NCBI RefSeq assembly: GCF_004664715.2
Contig: NC_051074.1
Coordinates: 18,601,558 to 18,665,557, forward strand
Reading direction: 5' to 3'
DNA length: 64,000 bases
Origin: Peromyscus leucopus
Taxonomy: Eukaryota > Chordata > Mammalia > Rodentia > Cricetidae
Of this stretch, positions 11,881-22,721 are shown piece after piece (positions within the stretch are counted from its first letter, which is position 1; each line of letters opens with the position of its first letter). The notes under the pieces were generated by a model. It was not told where the DNA came from, made no database searches, and was given only the letters and a program-made list of their open reading frames with translations. Both the position numbers and the translations under genes were made by a program.

Positions 11881-13149
11881 TCCTGGACTTAATCAGCCCC
11901 TGTTCTGGTGAGTGAGCCAGATAAGCAAATGCCATAGAAGATGCAATGGTCAGCTTGCTTTTGGGAAAGAGCCTTGTGGAAGGATGGAGAGAGGTCATAG
12001 GACGTTTGAGGTGATGTTGACAGAAGGACCCTCAGGAAGATTTGCAAGATCTTGTGCTCCCCCACCTTGCCTGGGCAGACAATGTCACATGGTGGGACCA
12101 AGGGGTAGAATGGGAAAGCAAAGTGGATTAGAACAAGGGAGGCAGAGAAAGTGGTGAATGTGGGTTTGGGGGAGATCCTTTTCCCTATTTAAGCTCAAGG
12201 GATATAGATTTCTGGATCCACCACAAGATCGCCTCCACTTCAGCTGTTTGGGGAGTATTTTAGAACTTGAATGAAGCTGGCTACCCAGAGAAGATGCTAG
12301 CCACCCGCTTGGGGCTGGCCTCTCCAGCTGTTCCCTGATCAATTCAAACTGGGAATTCTTTCCTCCTCTACCATCCCCAGCAGCAGGTCATTCCAGCTTC
12401 CTGCTGCCAACCTGACCCCAGCCTCTGATCTTGGAAGATGTTGCAAAATAGAAGGGTGAGAGTTCAAAGCTCACCTAGTTCTTGGAACAAGACAAGACTA
12501 GTCCCTACTTGGTTAGATGGGAAATGTACCGTGATTTAGATGACTTCCTGTGAGTTGTTGCTTCTCTTTACAGCAACATTATTGTCTGTAAGTCTTCACT
12601 CCATACCAACTGGAAAGTACATCATGATGTTTTGAAAATCAAGATGGCGTCTTCAGTGTGTTTTCTAAAATGCACCAAAGGACCCGTGTCCATTGCTCCT
12701 CCTGCACTCTCTTATTCTGTCTTCACCGTCTCTAATGACAGAGAAGACCAGGGTCACAGGACAGAAGGCACTTACTTGACATCACCTGGAGAGTGAATGA
12801 ACCAAGGATCTGAAATCAGACCATAGAGTCAAAGACCTTGGCAAGCAAAGTATCCCGAAGCAGTAGCCCACTGCAGAGGATATAACATGTAGAACTTTTT
12901 CCACTGTAGGATTTGGAAATGAGATTTTTTTTTTTACAGTCTGACCCATTACCTCAGAGGTTAATGTAAGGATTTCTCTCTTAACCACATAATTATATCA
13001 TGGCCTTAGTCTCATTAGAAAAATTGGAAACAACTATAACAATCTCATGTTTTTCTGTAGTCCTAATTCTGAAGGGCTTAATCTTTACCTCTTTAAAAAA
13101 TGATGCACAGAAAAAAAAATGGAAATAACACTGAAGAGTTTTAGTTAGG
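11881..13149. other. Unassigned unique sequence
   Basis: No gene or repeat is recognised. Short frames around 11889-12342 lie on both strands with no recognisable features. Confidence 0.4.
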
Positions 13150-13218
13150 GCGTGTGTGTCTATGTCTGTGTGTTTGTGTGTGGGTGGGTCTGGGTATGTG
13201 GGTGTGTGTATTGTGTAT

Positions 13219-13259
<41 letters not shown>
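13150..13259 (+). repeat. (GT)n microsatellite, imperfect then pure
   Basis: Interrupted GTGT/GGGT sequence grades into about 18 pure GT units (roughly 13222-13258). The minus-strand His-Thr frame through it is an artefact. Confidence 0.95.
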
Positions 13260-13261
<2 letters not shown>

Positions 13262-13604
13262 TATAACTGAACAACAGCTTTTGTCTAAAAATTAAATGTG
13301 ACAAGAAATTAATCCACATTGTGATCTAATTATTTTTAGAATTATGAGAAAAATGTAAGGTGTCTCAACTATTTAATTTTGAAAAGTGCCTATGGAAATT
13401 AACTTTCATTTATCTTTTGTAAGGGTTCTGGTTTTCTTGCCTTCCTTAGGTGTTTCCAGCAGTCCCTAATTGCTTTCAGGAAAAGTTACTAGCATCTAAA
13501 GTGGGGCTCTTTATAGAACACCTGACTTTAAAGAACATGTTACATGTGACACAAAGGTTTATTAAAGATGAAGATCTAACTATTTAACCTCCTCTACTGC
13601 CCCT

Positions 13605-13750
13605 TGGTTTTGTGAGATAGGGTTTCATGACTCCCAGTCTGACTTTGGACTCACAGTACCTGTGACTGGCCTTGAATTCACTCCTGATCCTCCTGCCTAG
13701 ACTTGATGAGTGGCAAGATTATTGATGTGTGCTGTTATTTCTGGTTTAAC
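13605..13750 (-). mobile_element. Old B1/B4-related SINE
   Basis: The plus strand shows an inverted B1-like pattern: TGAGATAGGGTTTCATGAC, CTGGCCTTGAATTCACTCC, GATCCTCCTGCCTAG and a short tail. The spacing differs from a plain B1, so a dimeric or B4-like source is possible. Confidence 0.6.
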
Positions 13751-15104
13751 TATTTCTAAATGTTATCACCCTAGAAAATTAGACTACAATAAGACCGAAA
13801 GTAATGGAGGATTTGGTTGATAGAGTGGAATTAGCTAACTGAAGAAAGGAGTTATCATATTGGACTAAACAAATTGACAACTGTGACATATTCATAATGA
13901 ATGCTTTGGAGATGCTAACATCCACCATATTTGTCCCCAAATATCTTCCCTGCTTTAAGTCTTGGATTAGGATTGGTCTTCTGGGAGAAAAAGATGTTGG
14001 ATCCAGAAAGGACAACGAAACTTAAAGTAACAGGTTTCCTCCCAGGGAAGGGGGATTTATTCCATTACTCACAAGAGAGCAGATCACAGTTGAAGTACAA
14101 ACTGTGCACCAGAAGTAACAGAAATTCCACAGCAGAGAAAGAGCAACGGGAAAAGAAAGAAACAGAAAGGAGCACATGACCTGAGCAAGAGAGCCTGCCA
14201 CAGGAAGTTGTCACTGAGAAGCTTTGAAACACTTGTGAGTGAGGCCCCAAGAAGGAGCTCCATGAACAGGGAGTGCTAATGCTCATTTACCTAGAGTTTA
14301 GGTAGGCCCTTTTTGCAATTTTTTTATTTACTTGAATTATTTTTAATTAAAATATAATTATCTCAATTCCTCTGTCCAACCCTTCCCATGTCTCCTCTCT
14401 TCTTACCTTCCCATGTATCTTACAATGTTAGCATGTGATTAAACTCCCATCTCCTGAAAGATATGTTTAAACACTTGTTACACTTCTTGGTTTAGTTCCT
14501 AAAGTAAATTTAAAAATGATGAGCACATCCAAATGCCCTGAAGGGCTATGAAGTGTCGTCCTCTATAACGGAAGGTACGGGAGGTAGACTCCACTCAGAA
14601 TCGGGAGAATTTCATCAGCAGAACCACTTAGGCAGAGCAAGACAAATTAATTACCTTGTCAAATTCTTCCTCTCACAAAGCATGAATGCATGGATATCAA
14701 AATGCCATATCCCAGTGGTGCCAAGTGTCCACTTATTGTTGCTTTCCTTTCTCCAGGTGGGGGTTCTAAAGGCACTCCCACATTAACATGGCAGTCAGAA
14801 CAAGACACACAGTTGCTAATGGGTACTGCTTGAACTGTGCATGTTCATAAGGGTCAGTATATTATCTCCATGCTTGGTGCTATTCTTTATAGGCAGCTAT
14901 ACAGAAATTCAGCACTAGAAGGGTAAACAGTTTATGTGATAAAATATCTGATGAATGCTTTGCAAAAAAAAAAAAACCAACTATCTAGGCTTCATGTCAA
15001 TATTTTTTTCTTTAAATTTTCGACCTTTAAATTTTTTAACTTGTATTTTACCTTTTAATCTTACAATATCATCTTGAACATTTTTGAAGTAAATATATAC
15101 TTTT
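13751..15104. other. Unassigned sequence, AT-rich at 14300-14520
   Basis: No gene is recognised. The stretch at 14320-14520 (poly-T/AT, then CTGTCCAACCCTTCCC) has the look of a decayed LINE 3' region but is too diverged to assign. A 13-base A-run lies near 14965. Confidence 0.35.
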
Positions 15105-15418
15105 AAAACTTTTTGTGCATGTGTGATATACATGTTGTATTTTTGTGGGTGTGTGCATGTGGGCGCATGTACATGCGAGTTGCACATGCATGTAGAGGCC
15201 AGAGGTTAATGATGAGTTTTGCCCTCAGTCACTCTCTGCCTTATTTTTTGAGACAGGTTCTATCAGTGAACCTTGGATCAGTTGAGTTGATTAGGTTAGC
15301 GGCACAATGAGCTCACGTGATCTTGCTGTCTCCGGCGTTCGCGTGGAAACTAGGGACACAGACTCAGGTCCTCAGGTGTTCACAGCAGCACGACTGACTG
15401 AGCAATCCCCCCAGCTCA
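15105..15418 (-). mobile_element. Composite tRNA-head/B1-body SINE
   Basis: The inverted order of a rodent composite SINE is visible: GT-rich start, GAGGCCAGAGGTTAATGATG, TCACTCTCTGCCTTATTTTT, GAGACAGGTTCTATCAGTGA, GAGCTCACGTGATCTTGCTG, CTCAGGTCCTCAGGTGTTC and AGCAATCCCCCCAGCTC at the head. Another copy of this type lies at 40313-40640. The exact subfamily is uncertain. Confidence 0.6.
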
Positions 15419-16204
15419 AGCATTGTTATTGTGATGACAGAACCACAAAATCTACCATCTTGTAGATTTGCACGTGTGTAGAACTGTGCACTACAGTAAC
15501 ATTAGCTAAATGTACCTAGTGGTGCCCTAGGCCCCTAGAAACTTTTCATCGTGAAAAACTGAAATACTATACCCTTTGACAATAATTTGTCCTCTTTCCC
15601 CATCCCTTCAATTTTACTTTCTACTAAAAAACAAATGTTTTTGATAATATTAGACAATTTAATCTTTTTTTTTAAATTTTAAGCTTTAATTTCTATTCTT
15701 GTGAAAATAAATTCAAAACTTGCCAACATTTAAATGTAACTTTATCTTAATATTTTAACCCTTGAGATACCAAGCTCAGTAAAATAGCCATTATATGAAC
15801 ATCTAGTTATATTAAACTGGTGGTTTTGTTAGAGTGAAAAAATTGTGGAATCTATGATAGTTTATGAATTATGCATGCCTTTATTACTCATCTCCAGCTC
15901 TTTCAGCAGAATACCCAGACATATGCAATAACAATTAATTCAGTCATTTTTGTCATTTTGCCAACTTAAAGTCATAGAAAGGCCAAAATTTTACTCACAT
16001 TTTTCAATTTTTGTCTCTATGAAATATGATTGTCAAGGAAGGAAAACAGAACATATTTTGTTTGACAGTTTATTAGCTTTAAGCACTTAGGCATATGGTA
16101 TGTGGGCCTCTATTTGTACTCTTGTCCTGGTCCCCAAAATATAAGCATGCCTGGTTGTAACTGAATATGTAATTATCTCTCTTCATTGTGTTAGCATAAA
16201 TTTT
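15419..16204. other. AT-rich unassigned sequence
   Basis: No repeat family or gene is recognised. Long frames are absent, and composition is more AT-rich than its neighbours. Confidence 0.4.
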
Positions 16205-16300
16205 TGGAAAGTCAATTATTTGTTTTGTTTATCATTGTATCTCCAGTGCTGGGTACAATCCTGGTACATAATTGACCTTCAAAGAAATACACTGAATATA
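16205..16300 (+). mobile_element. L2-type LINE 3' fragment
   Basis: TTTGTTTTGTTTATCATTG, TATCTCCAGTGCTGGGTACA and CCTGGTACATAATTGACC followed by CAAAGAAATACACTGAAT match the order of the L2 3' end (TGTATCCCCAGTGCCTAGAA, TGGCACATAGTAGG, AATAAATATTTGTTGAAT). Confidence 0.6.
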
Positions 16301-16479
16301 ACAAGTCACCTTCATCAATAACAACTAACCAAGCTATGGTGTGTGAGCCAAGTTCTAGGATCAGGAGGGGCAAAGATGGATAAGATACAGGCTCCCATAA
16401 GGCAATTGTCCTTTGGTTGGGAACACTTCTAAAGCTCATATAGGTACATACAAATAGTTCCAAATAGTAAGTCTTTCTG

Positions 16480-16600
16480 AATCTCAGGTGTGACTTTTAA
16501 TATGGAGATAATAATGGGATCTACTTTGCAGGGTTGTGAAGATTAGAAAAGTCAATGTATTAAATGCTTAACACAGACTGTCATGGACTTTAATCTGAGC
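16480..16600 (-). mobile_element. MIR SINE fragment
   Basis: Minus-strand MIR signature: GGAGATAATAATGGGATCT, GCAGGGTTGTGAAGATTAGA, then GTATTAAATGCTTAACACAG, in consensus order. Confidence 0.65.
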
Positions 16601-16869
16601 CAAAAGTGTGTAAGTTTGAAAGACATCAAAAGATAGTTTTAGGTTGGTAACACAAGTTAAGATAGAAAGTGAATTAGGTACATTTTGGACTCACCAAAAT
16701 AGGATAGATAATGGAGTGTTTTCTCTGAATTTGTCAAATGTTTATGGACTGGACATTGTTAATGTAATTCTTGATTGTATATATTGTATATACTTATTGA
16801 GCTTATAATATATTGTTTCTCTTATACTAGTTACAACCTTCTTTTATTATTTTAGACATAAAGGAGAAA

Positions 16870-17319
16870 TGTAGTGATATATTGTGTACCCTAATAAAAT
16901 TTGGCTGAAGATCAGAGAGCAGAACAAACCACTAGATTAAACATAGATGCCAGGCAGTGGTGGCACACACCTTTAATCCTAGCACTCAGGACACAGAGAT
17001 TGGTTTGGATCTATGTTTAGGATAAACAGAGCCAGACACCGGCGGCACACATTGTTAATCCCAGTACTAGGAAGCACACAGGCCTTCAACGGCTGGGTGG
17101 AGAAAGATATGAGGCATGAGGAGACAGGAACTAGAAGCCTTTCTGGCTGAGGAAGCTCATTCGGCTAGAGGCCTATCAGCTGAGCTTTTTCAAGCTGAGG
17201 AGTTGGTGACATGAGAAGTGATGACTGTGGCTTGCTCTGCTTCTCTGGTCTTTCAGCTTTCACCCCAATATCTGGCTCTGGGCTTTTTACTGAAAGACCT
17301 TTTTAATATTCGTGTTACA
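16870..17319 (+). mobile_element. Solo LTR, B1-containing family (copy 1)
   Basis: The element runs from TGTAGTGATATATTGTG to ATTCGTGTTACA. It shares its ends and order with 28684-29192 and 31371-31828: an early AATAAA, two B1-derived modules (GGTGGCACACACCTTTAATC and a second block ending GTTAATCCCAGTAC), AGGAGACAGGAACTAG, GGCTGAGGAAGC, then TTTCACCCCAATATCTGGCT. Flanks GGAGAA and GGAGAT are a near-match target duplication if one base shifted. Orientation follows the AATAAA strand; promoter direction is not proven. Confidence 0.75.
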
Positions 17320-18799
17320 GGAGATGATGATGATGATCCATGTAGGAGTAGTTTAATGGTCCTAGTCCAAGTAGTCATGGTACTGGTGGAGGTCTTAACA
17401 GCATTGATGATGGTTGGCGTGCCCAACAGTGTCTATGGACTCAGATGGTTGTGAATGGCTCATAAAGCAAAACACACAGGTGTTAGAGAGTCAAGGGCAC
17501 TTCAAAAGAATGCACTTTTGAAAAGACAAGTCGAGGAGTCTACTCTGGATAAGAAAACAATTGAAGAGAGGTAACATGCGGGATCCCACAGGTCAGGAGA
17601 GAGAGCAGTGGGAACGGGCAGGGAGGTGCAGGGGAAGGTTTACTTCACAATGGAGGTGACTCATAGAGAAGGAAAGTGGGGTTGTTACCATCAAGGAGTA
17701 GCAGCAGGAAGCAAAGAGGAGTCTGACCCCTCCTGCCAGCCATAGGGCATAGTGGATGACAGAGAATAAACAGTCAGACTTGAAAGGGCTGCAGGGGATT
17801 TAAAGTCATTGGGGGAAGACCCAGGTGTCAATTAAAGGGAAGAACTAAGAGAGCACTCTGGGGGACAAGTGACAGCCCTGATTTACTGGAATATACGGCA
17901 CCTCTAGGCAGCAAGGTGGAAGCTTTGATGGGACGGAGTTGAGTGAAGATCAGGGAGATGGGTCAGGAGCAAGGGAAAAACAATCTCCCTGGGACATGGA
18001 ACAGTTAAGAAAGATGTGAGGTTCTGAGTTTCTTTGGAAAACATGTAATAGGTGGGCTTATGCTGCTGAACTAACTGATGAAGACAGAGAGAGGAACTGA
18101 AATTCATTTTCGCCAGCTTCCTTGGAACAGCTAATATATTATTGTCCTGTTGCCAAATGTGCTTGTATCTTAGACAAGAAATGAAAGTTCCTTCCTTCGT
18201 TTTAAATATCAGTACACTAATACTGGCCTTGCATGTCAATGAAATAAAATTTATAAACAGTCAGAGATTTAGAAAAATAGAATGGGCTTTGTGAGTCTAT
18301 GATACGATTATGACATGATTTCAAACACAGTCGTGTAAATCTGCAGAGATTAGAGGGCACCAGCTTCAACCACTTGCTGGCATTTTATGAGACCCAGTGT
18401 CTCAGAAGACTGATCCTAAGATATCATCACCCATTAGCATGTTGCAAGTCAAGCTGTAAGAGGGGGGACATGAAGAAAGATCAGACAGGAACAAGATCAA
18501 GAAGCCAGGCCAGGCATCTAGAAGGTTCTTTGGAGCTGTGGAATGAGTATGAGTTCTGAGCACTGAGAGGGCTTCGGCTTCATTAGGGAAGTTGTAACCC
18601 CATTCATGCCAAACAACACAATGGTCTTGGGTAGGAAACAAAGAACAACTTGGCAGAATGCTAAATAAATTAGCAGCATGGAAGGATCTGAGTCATATTT
18701 AGGTCAAAGAGTGATATTATTTCCCCAGCTCTGGTAATATTCCAACACCCCTCCCCTGCAAAGCTTGACTGTGCTCAGATTTAGACATCATCTCTCTCA
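17320..18799. other. Unassigned unique sequence
   Basis: Begins with a short GAT repeat (17321-17336). The purine-rich block at 17565-17860 could be a decayed repeat but is not assignable. No gene is recognised; frames at 17904-18239 and 18402-18641 lack recognisable features. Confidence 0.35.
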
Positions 18800-19280
18800 A
18801 AAGTTGTAATGCACTGTAACTTCTCGTGTGTTAACGTTTATCACTGTGGGTGTTGACAGGATGGGCATTTAATTATCTGAGGACTGCTATACTTTCAGGT
18901 TTCTTAAGTAATGAACTTGATTCTATACCAAAGTATGAAGTTCTCGCAGCTTCTTGGAGACACTGGGGACTCTTCCATAGGTCCCATGAGAATTCAGTTA
19001 TTCACATACACCCCAAGAGGATAAAGGAAGCAACTGTCTGGAGATTTCAAGAAAACTACTGAGTCATCTTAATTATCTGGATTTGTGTAAAATCTCATTT
19101 CCACAAACTTTGAGCTGCCATTTAATTATTTGGGGTCTTGAGTACTGTTTGAAAGAAGTGAATCATCATTAGGGCATAGACCTCTGATATGTAAGTTGTT
19201 ATCATTGTAACAATGTACAGTATAAGCAGATTTAATGGCCTTAAATTACCTAAAAAATGCTTTAAATGAAAACTTGATTT
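18800..19280. other. Candidate conserved non-coding block
   Basis: Repeat-free, AT-balanced sequence with several homeobox-type ATTA cores (GGGCATTTAATTATCTGAGG, CTTAATTATCTGGATTTG, GCCATTTAATTATTTGGGG) spaced over 300 bases. No coding frame persists. A developmental enhancer is a guess; conservation could not be checked. Confidence 0.3.
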
Positions 19281-20440
19281 TAAAATTTATTGTTTGATAA
19301 TCTCATACAGCTGTACAATGTGCTTTGATCAAATCTACTCCCACTCTCTCCCCTCCAACTGGTCCCATCCTGCACCTCTTTCTCCTAACTTCAGGTCTTG
19401 TTTTTAACTCACCAAGTCCATTAAATGCTGTCAGTATGTACATGGGAGTAGGCCCATCCACAGGAGTATAGCCAACCTACCAGGGACCACGTCCTTAAAG
19501 AAAACTGACTCTCCCACCCCAGTAGCCACCAGCTGTCGGTATCACCTCAACCACTTCATTCATGCTGTAATTTTTACTGGCTTGCTCTTGTACTGATCTT
19601 GTGTATGTGGCCACCGCTGTTGTTCTTAATTCCCCGCCCAATCATGTCTGGAAAATCCACTGGCTCTGACAACCTTCCTGTACCTTCTCTTATGATAATC
19701 CCTGAGCTTTGGAAAAAGTGAATATGATATCTGTGTCCCATTTGAAGCTGAACACCCCACATTCTCTTATTCTCTACATTCTGACAAGTTTTAAGTATCT
19801 ATGCTAACCACAATTACTGTGAAAGACGCTTCTCTGGTGATGGTTGAGAGCTGCCCTAACCTACCAGTTAAAGATAAATATTTAGAGGGCAGTTTTAATA
19901 CTGTGTTTATTTAGCAAACTAATAGAAGTAGGTCCTTTGCTAAGGCCTAGGACCTATTCCTCCATGAACTTTTGAGGTAGTAGACAGAAGCAGACCTGAG
20001 TTCTGTTTTGTGGAGTGGACCTTAAATCCAAATGTAAAGTACTTGGTTACTCTCATAATATTCATGCCACTATAGAACAGTGGGCATATCTTGCTAGGCT
20101 GATTGTTACTGTAGCTATCAGTTGATGACTTTTCTCCCTTAGCAAACTGAATGCCCCTTATCATTCTACAAAAGCTAACTAGTAGGGAAGAAGCTTCCAG
20201 GTTGGTAATAATTTTATTTCTTCTTCTACAGTTCAAGTAGATATTATCTTCAGTGACAGGACCTACTTTTAAGTTCTGATGGGTAAACAACAGTGATGGT
20301 AATAGCCTGTATGTTGAGTGGTGATCTATAGGACATTCTCTTCCCTGGCCAACAACTTCAAGAGAGGTAACTGATACCTGATGTGTGACTACTAATTGAC
20401 AGTTCTATGACATCTAGGAGAAGCATTATACCGATGTGTC
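19281..20440. mobile_element. Rodent L1 (Lx-like) 3'-region remnant
   Basis: About 1.1 kb matches the order I remember for rodent Lx-type LINE 3' sequence: GATCAAATCTACTCCCACTC, TGTACATGGGAGTAGGCCCA, CCAACCTACCAGGGACCACG, TTAAAGAAAACTGACTCTCC, AATCATGTCTGGAAAATCC, GAACACCCCACATTCTCTTA, AGATAAATATTTAGAGGGCA, CATGCCACTATAGAACAGTG and GGGAAGAAGCTTCCAGG. No open frame remains. Orientation is not certain. Confidence 0.6.
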
Positions 20441-20954
20441 ACCTAATGCCATTTAAAAACTTCAAATGAAAATTTTATTTTTTAAAGTAATAATCCATCT
20501 TGAATAAAGATAAGTAAAAAATGTCCATACTGGTAATATATTTACCATGAACCCTATCACTGCCAAATTGTGCATTTTATTCAAGGTTATATTATCTGAA
20601 AAAACTCTGAACAATCTAACTCAGATGCTATCAAAATTGTATATATGGCCATTGTTAAGACATTTCGTTGTGTACAACTCTCTTGAGAAACTTGCATCCT
20701 TGCCTTGGGTAGACACCACACTTTTCCTAAACATCTTTCTCCCTTAAGTGTTCGAACATACCTTAGACTATTTCTTAGTAAACTTGAGTTTTCTTCAAAA
20801 AAACAAAAAACAAAAACAAAAACAAACTATGGTTCTTATAAAGCAATGGGTTCTGAGTTTCCTTGGATGAAAGCAGCAATGTGTTAGGATTCCTATCCTA
20901 GTCCATTTTATATCACTTTGCTTGGTACTTTGCTTGGATCAGCTTGTGCATGGT
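20441..20954. other. Unassigned AT-rich sequence
   Basis: No gene or repeat is recognised apart from an AAAAACA-rich run at 20799-20826. Short frames at 20547-20887 have no recognisable features. Confidence 0.4.
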
Positions 20955-21165
20955 TGTGGTGGTATTGTGTTCCCCAAAATATTGTGTACTTTAATAAACT
21001 TATCTGGGGTCAGAGAACAGAAAAGCCACTAGTTAGGCAGTGATAGCACGTGCCTTTAATCCTAGTATTCCAGAGGCAGAAATCCATCTGGGATCTCTGT
21101 GAGTTCAAGGCCACATTGGAAACAGCCAGGTACGGTGACTCACGCCTTTAAGTAAGATTTCCATC
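20955..21165 (+). mobile_element. Truncated B1-containing LTR (copy 2)
   Basis: The 5' part matches the same family: TGTGGTGGTATTGTG, ACTTTAATAAACTTATCTGG, GGTCAGAGAACAG, a B1-derived GCACGTGCCTTTAATCC, then AGGTACGGTGACTCACGCC. The match stops near 21160 and the 3' half is missing, so this is a broken copy. Confidence 0.7.
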
Positions 21166-21576
21166 TGAGAGTTGCCCTGTCTTGTCCTAGCACTTCCTGT
21201 GTGGTGTATAATAGGCAGCTCTGTCCCAAACCCTGGCCCTTCCTCTGGCCATGCTAGGCACTACAGGAAGACATGGAGGTTTGCAGCCTTACATTCTTAC
21301 ACTCTCACAAAAGCTTTAATATCACAAGGCCATGATATGTTGAATACCATTAAAAATAGAATTAAAACACAGAAATATTATTCAAGGGCCTACCATGGTG
21401 TCTAATGCCTACAGGGTGCTAGATATTTACTACATAAAGTGGAAGCCACTTAAGGCATGCTCCTTTCTCAAACACAACTTGGTAGAGCTTTCTAAAAGCA
21501 ATTGCTTCCTGCAAAAGTATAGTTTGTTGCTAATTTCCTTTTTCATTTCAAACTTATATTTATCTTATTTTTAAAA
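21166..21576. other. Unassigned sequence
   Basis: About 410 bases with no recognised repeat or gene. It lies between a broken LTR and a nested-insertion site. Confidence 0.4.
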
Positions 21577-21622
21577 TATATATTTACTTTTATGTGTATA
21601 AGTATTTTGATGGTTGTGAACC

Positions 21623-22010
21623 TGCTGTGGGATGGTCTGCATGTCAAATTACTCTGATTGGTCAATAAATAAAACACTGATTGGCCAGTGACTAGGCAGG
21701 AAGTATAGGCGGAACTAACAGAGAGTAGAAAAGAAAGAACAGGAAGGCAGAAGGAGTCATTGCCAGCTGCCACCATGACAAGCAGCATATGAAGATACTG
21801 GTAAGCCATGAGCCATGTGGCAAGGTATAGATTTATAGAAATGGATTAATTTAAGATATAAGAACAGTTAGCAAGAAGCCTGCCACGGCCATACAGTTTG
21901 TAAGCAATATAAGTCTCTGTGTTTACTTGGTTGGGTCTGAGTGGCTGTGGGACTGGTGGGTGACAGAGATTTGTACTGACTGTGGGCAAGGCAGGAAAAC
22001 TCTAGTTACA
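21623..22010 (+). mobile_element. Solo LTR with exact 6-bp TSD (family A, copy 1)
   Basis: LTR ends TGCTGTGGGATGG and CTCTAGTTACA follow the TG..CA rule. An exact 6-bp duplication TGAACC flanks it (21617-21622 and 22011-22016), the size typical of class II (ERVK-like) integrations. Inside are ATTGG boxes around AATAAATAAAACACTGATTG, AGGAAGTATAGGCGG, and GCCACGGCCATACAG. Related copies lie inverted at 36086 and 46437. No internal viral genes are present, as expected after LTR-LTR recombination. Confidence 0.9.
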
Positions 22011-22073
22011 TGAACCTATATGTGGGTGCTAAGAATTGAACCCAGGTCTTCTACAAGAACAGAAAGTGCTCTT

Positions 22074-22226
22074 GCTGGGTGGTGGTAGCACACGCCTTTA
22101 ATCCCAGCACTCAGGAGGCAGAGGCAGGCAGATCTCTGTGAGTTTGAGGCCAGCCTGGTCTCCAAAGCGAGTTCCAGGAAAGGCGCAAAGCTACACAGGG
22201 AAACCCTGTCTCGAAAAACCAAAAAA
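22074..22226 (+). mobile_element. B1 SINE nested in older SINE
   Basis: Full-length-looking B1 starting GCTGGGTGGTGGTAGC and ending with CCAGGAAAGGCGCAAAGC and ACCCTGTCTCGAAAAACC. The target duplication AGAAAGTGCTCTT / AGAAAGTACTCTT (22061-22073 and 22462-22474, 12 of 13) brackets the B1 together with its long GAA tail. Confidence 0.92.
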
Positions 22227-22337
22227 GAAGAAGAAGAAGAAGAAGAAGAAGAAGAAGAAGAAGAAGAAGAAGAAGAAGAAGAAGAAGAAGAAGAAGAAGA
22301 AGAAGAAGAAGAAGAAGGAGAAGAAGAAGAAGAAGAG

Positions 22338-22372
<35 letters not shown>

Positions 22373-22460
22373 GGAAGAAGAGGAAGAAGAGGAAGAAGAG
22401 GAAGAAGAGGAAGAAGAGGAAGAAGAGGAAGAAGAGGAAGGAGGAGGAGGAGGAGGAGGA
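22227..22460 (+). repeat. (GAA)n grading to GAA/GAG purine tract
   Basis: About 234 bases of uninterrupted purines: roughly 30 pure GAA units first, then units alternating GAAGAAGAG, then GGA repeats. It lies inside the B1 target duplication, so it grew from the B1 tail. Poly-Lys and poly-Ser frames through it are artefacts. Confidence 0.97.
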
Positions 22461-22498
22461 GAGAAAGTACTCTTAACTACAGAGCCCCCAAAATTCAT

Positions 22499-22650
22499 GT
22501 TTTTGTTTGTTTGCTTTTTTGAGACAGGGTCTCTCTACATAGCCCTGGCTGTCCTGGAACTCACTATGTAGACAGGCTTGCCTTGAACTCAAAGAGATCT
22601 GCCTGCCTCTGCTTCCTGAGTGCTGGGACTAAAGGTGTGGGACACCCGGC
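22499..22650 (-). mobile_element. B1 SINE, inverted
   Basis: Plus strand reads as an inverted B1: TTGAGACAGGGTCTCTCTAC, CCTGGCTGTCCTGGAACTC, AGAGATCTGCCTGCCTCTGC, GAGTGCTGGGACTAAAGG. Flanks CCAAAATTCAT (before) and CCAAATTCAT (after, about 22652-22661) look like a target duplication with one A length change. Confidence 0.88.
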
Positions 22651-22721
22651 TCCAAATTCATACTTTAAACTATCAGTTGCCATCAGTACCTTGAGCTCTA
22701 TTGGCAGCTACAAGGGCCAGT

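Larger units (their letters stand above)
21577..22487 (-). mobile_element. B2/B3-type SINE remnant, interrupted twice
   Basis: Without the two insertions, three pieces read as one inverted SINE: GTGTATAAGTATTTTGATGG with TTGTGAACC (to 21622), TATATGTGGGTGCTAAGAAT with TGAACCCAGGTCTTCTACAA and AGTGCTCTT (22017-22073), and AACTACAGAGCCCCC (22475-22489). They align with the complement of a B2/B3 head region. An LTR sits at 21623-22010 and a B1 at 22074, so this SINE is the oldest layer. Confidence 0.7.

Noticed and set aside
22016..22498. Poly-Ser and poly-Lys frames
   Set aside because: They read through the GAA microsatellite and a B1; no real protein.
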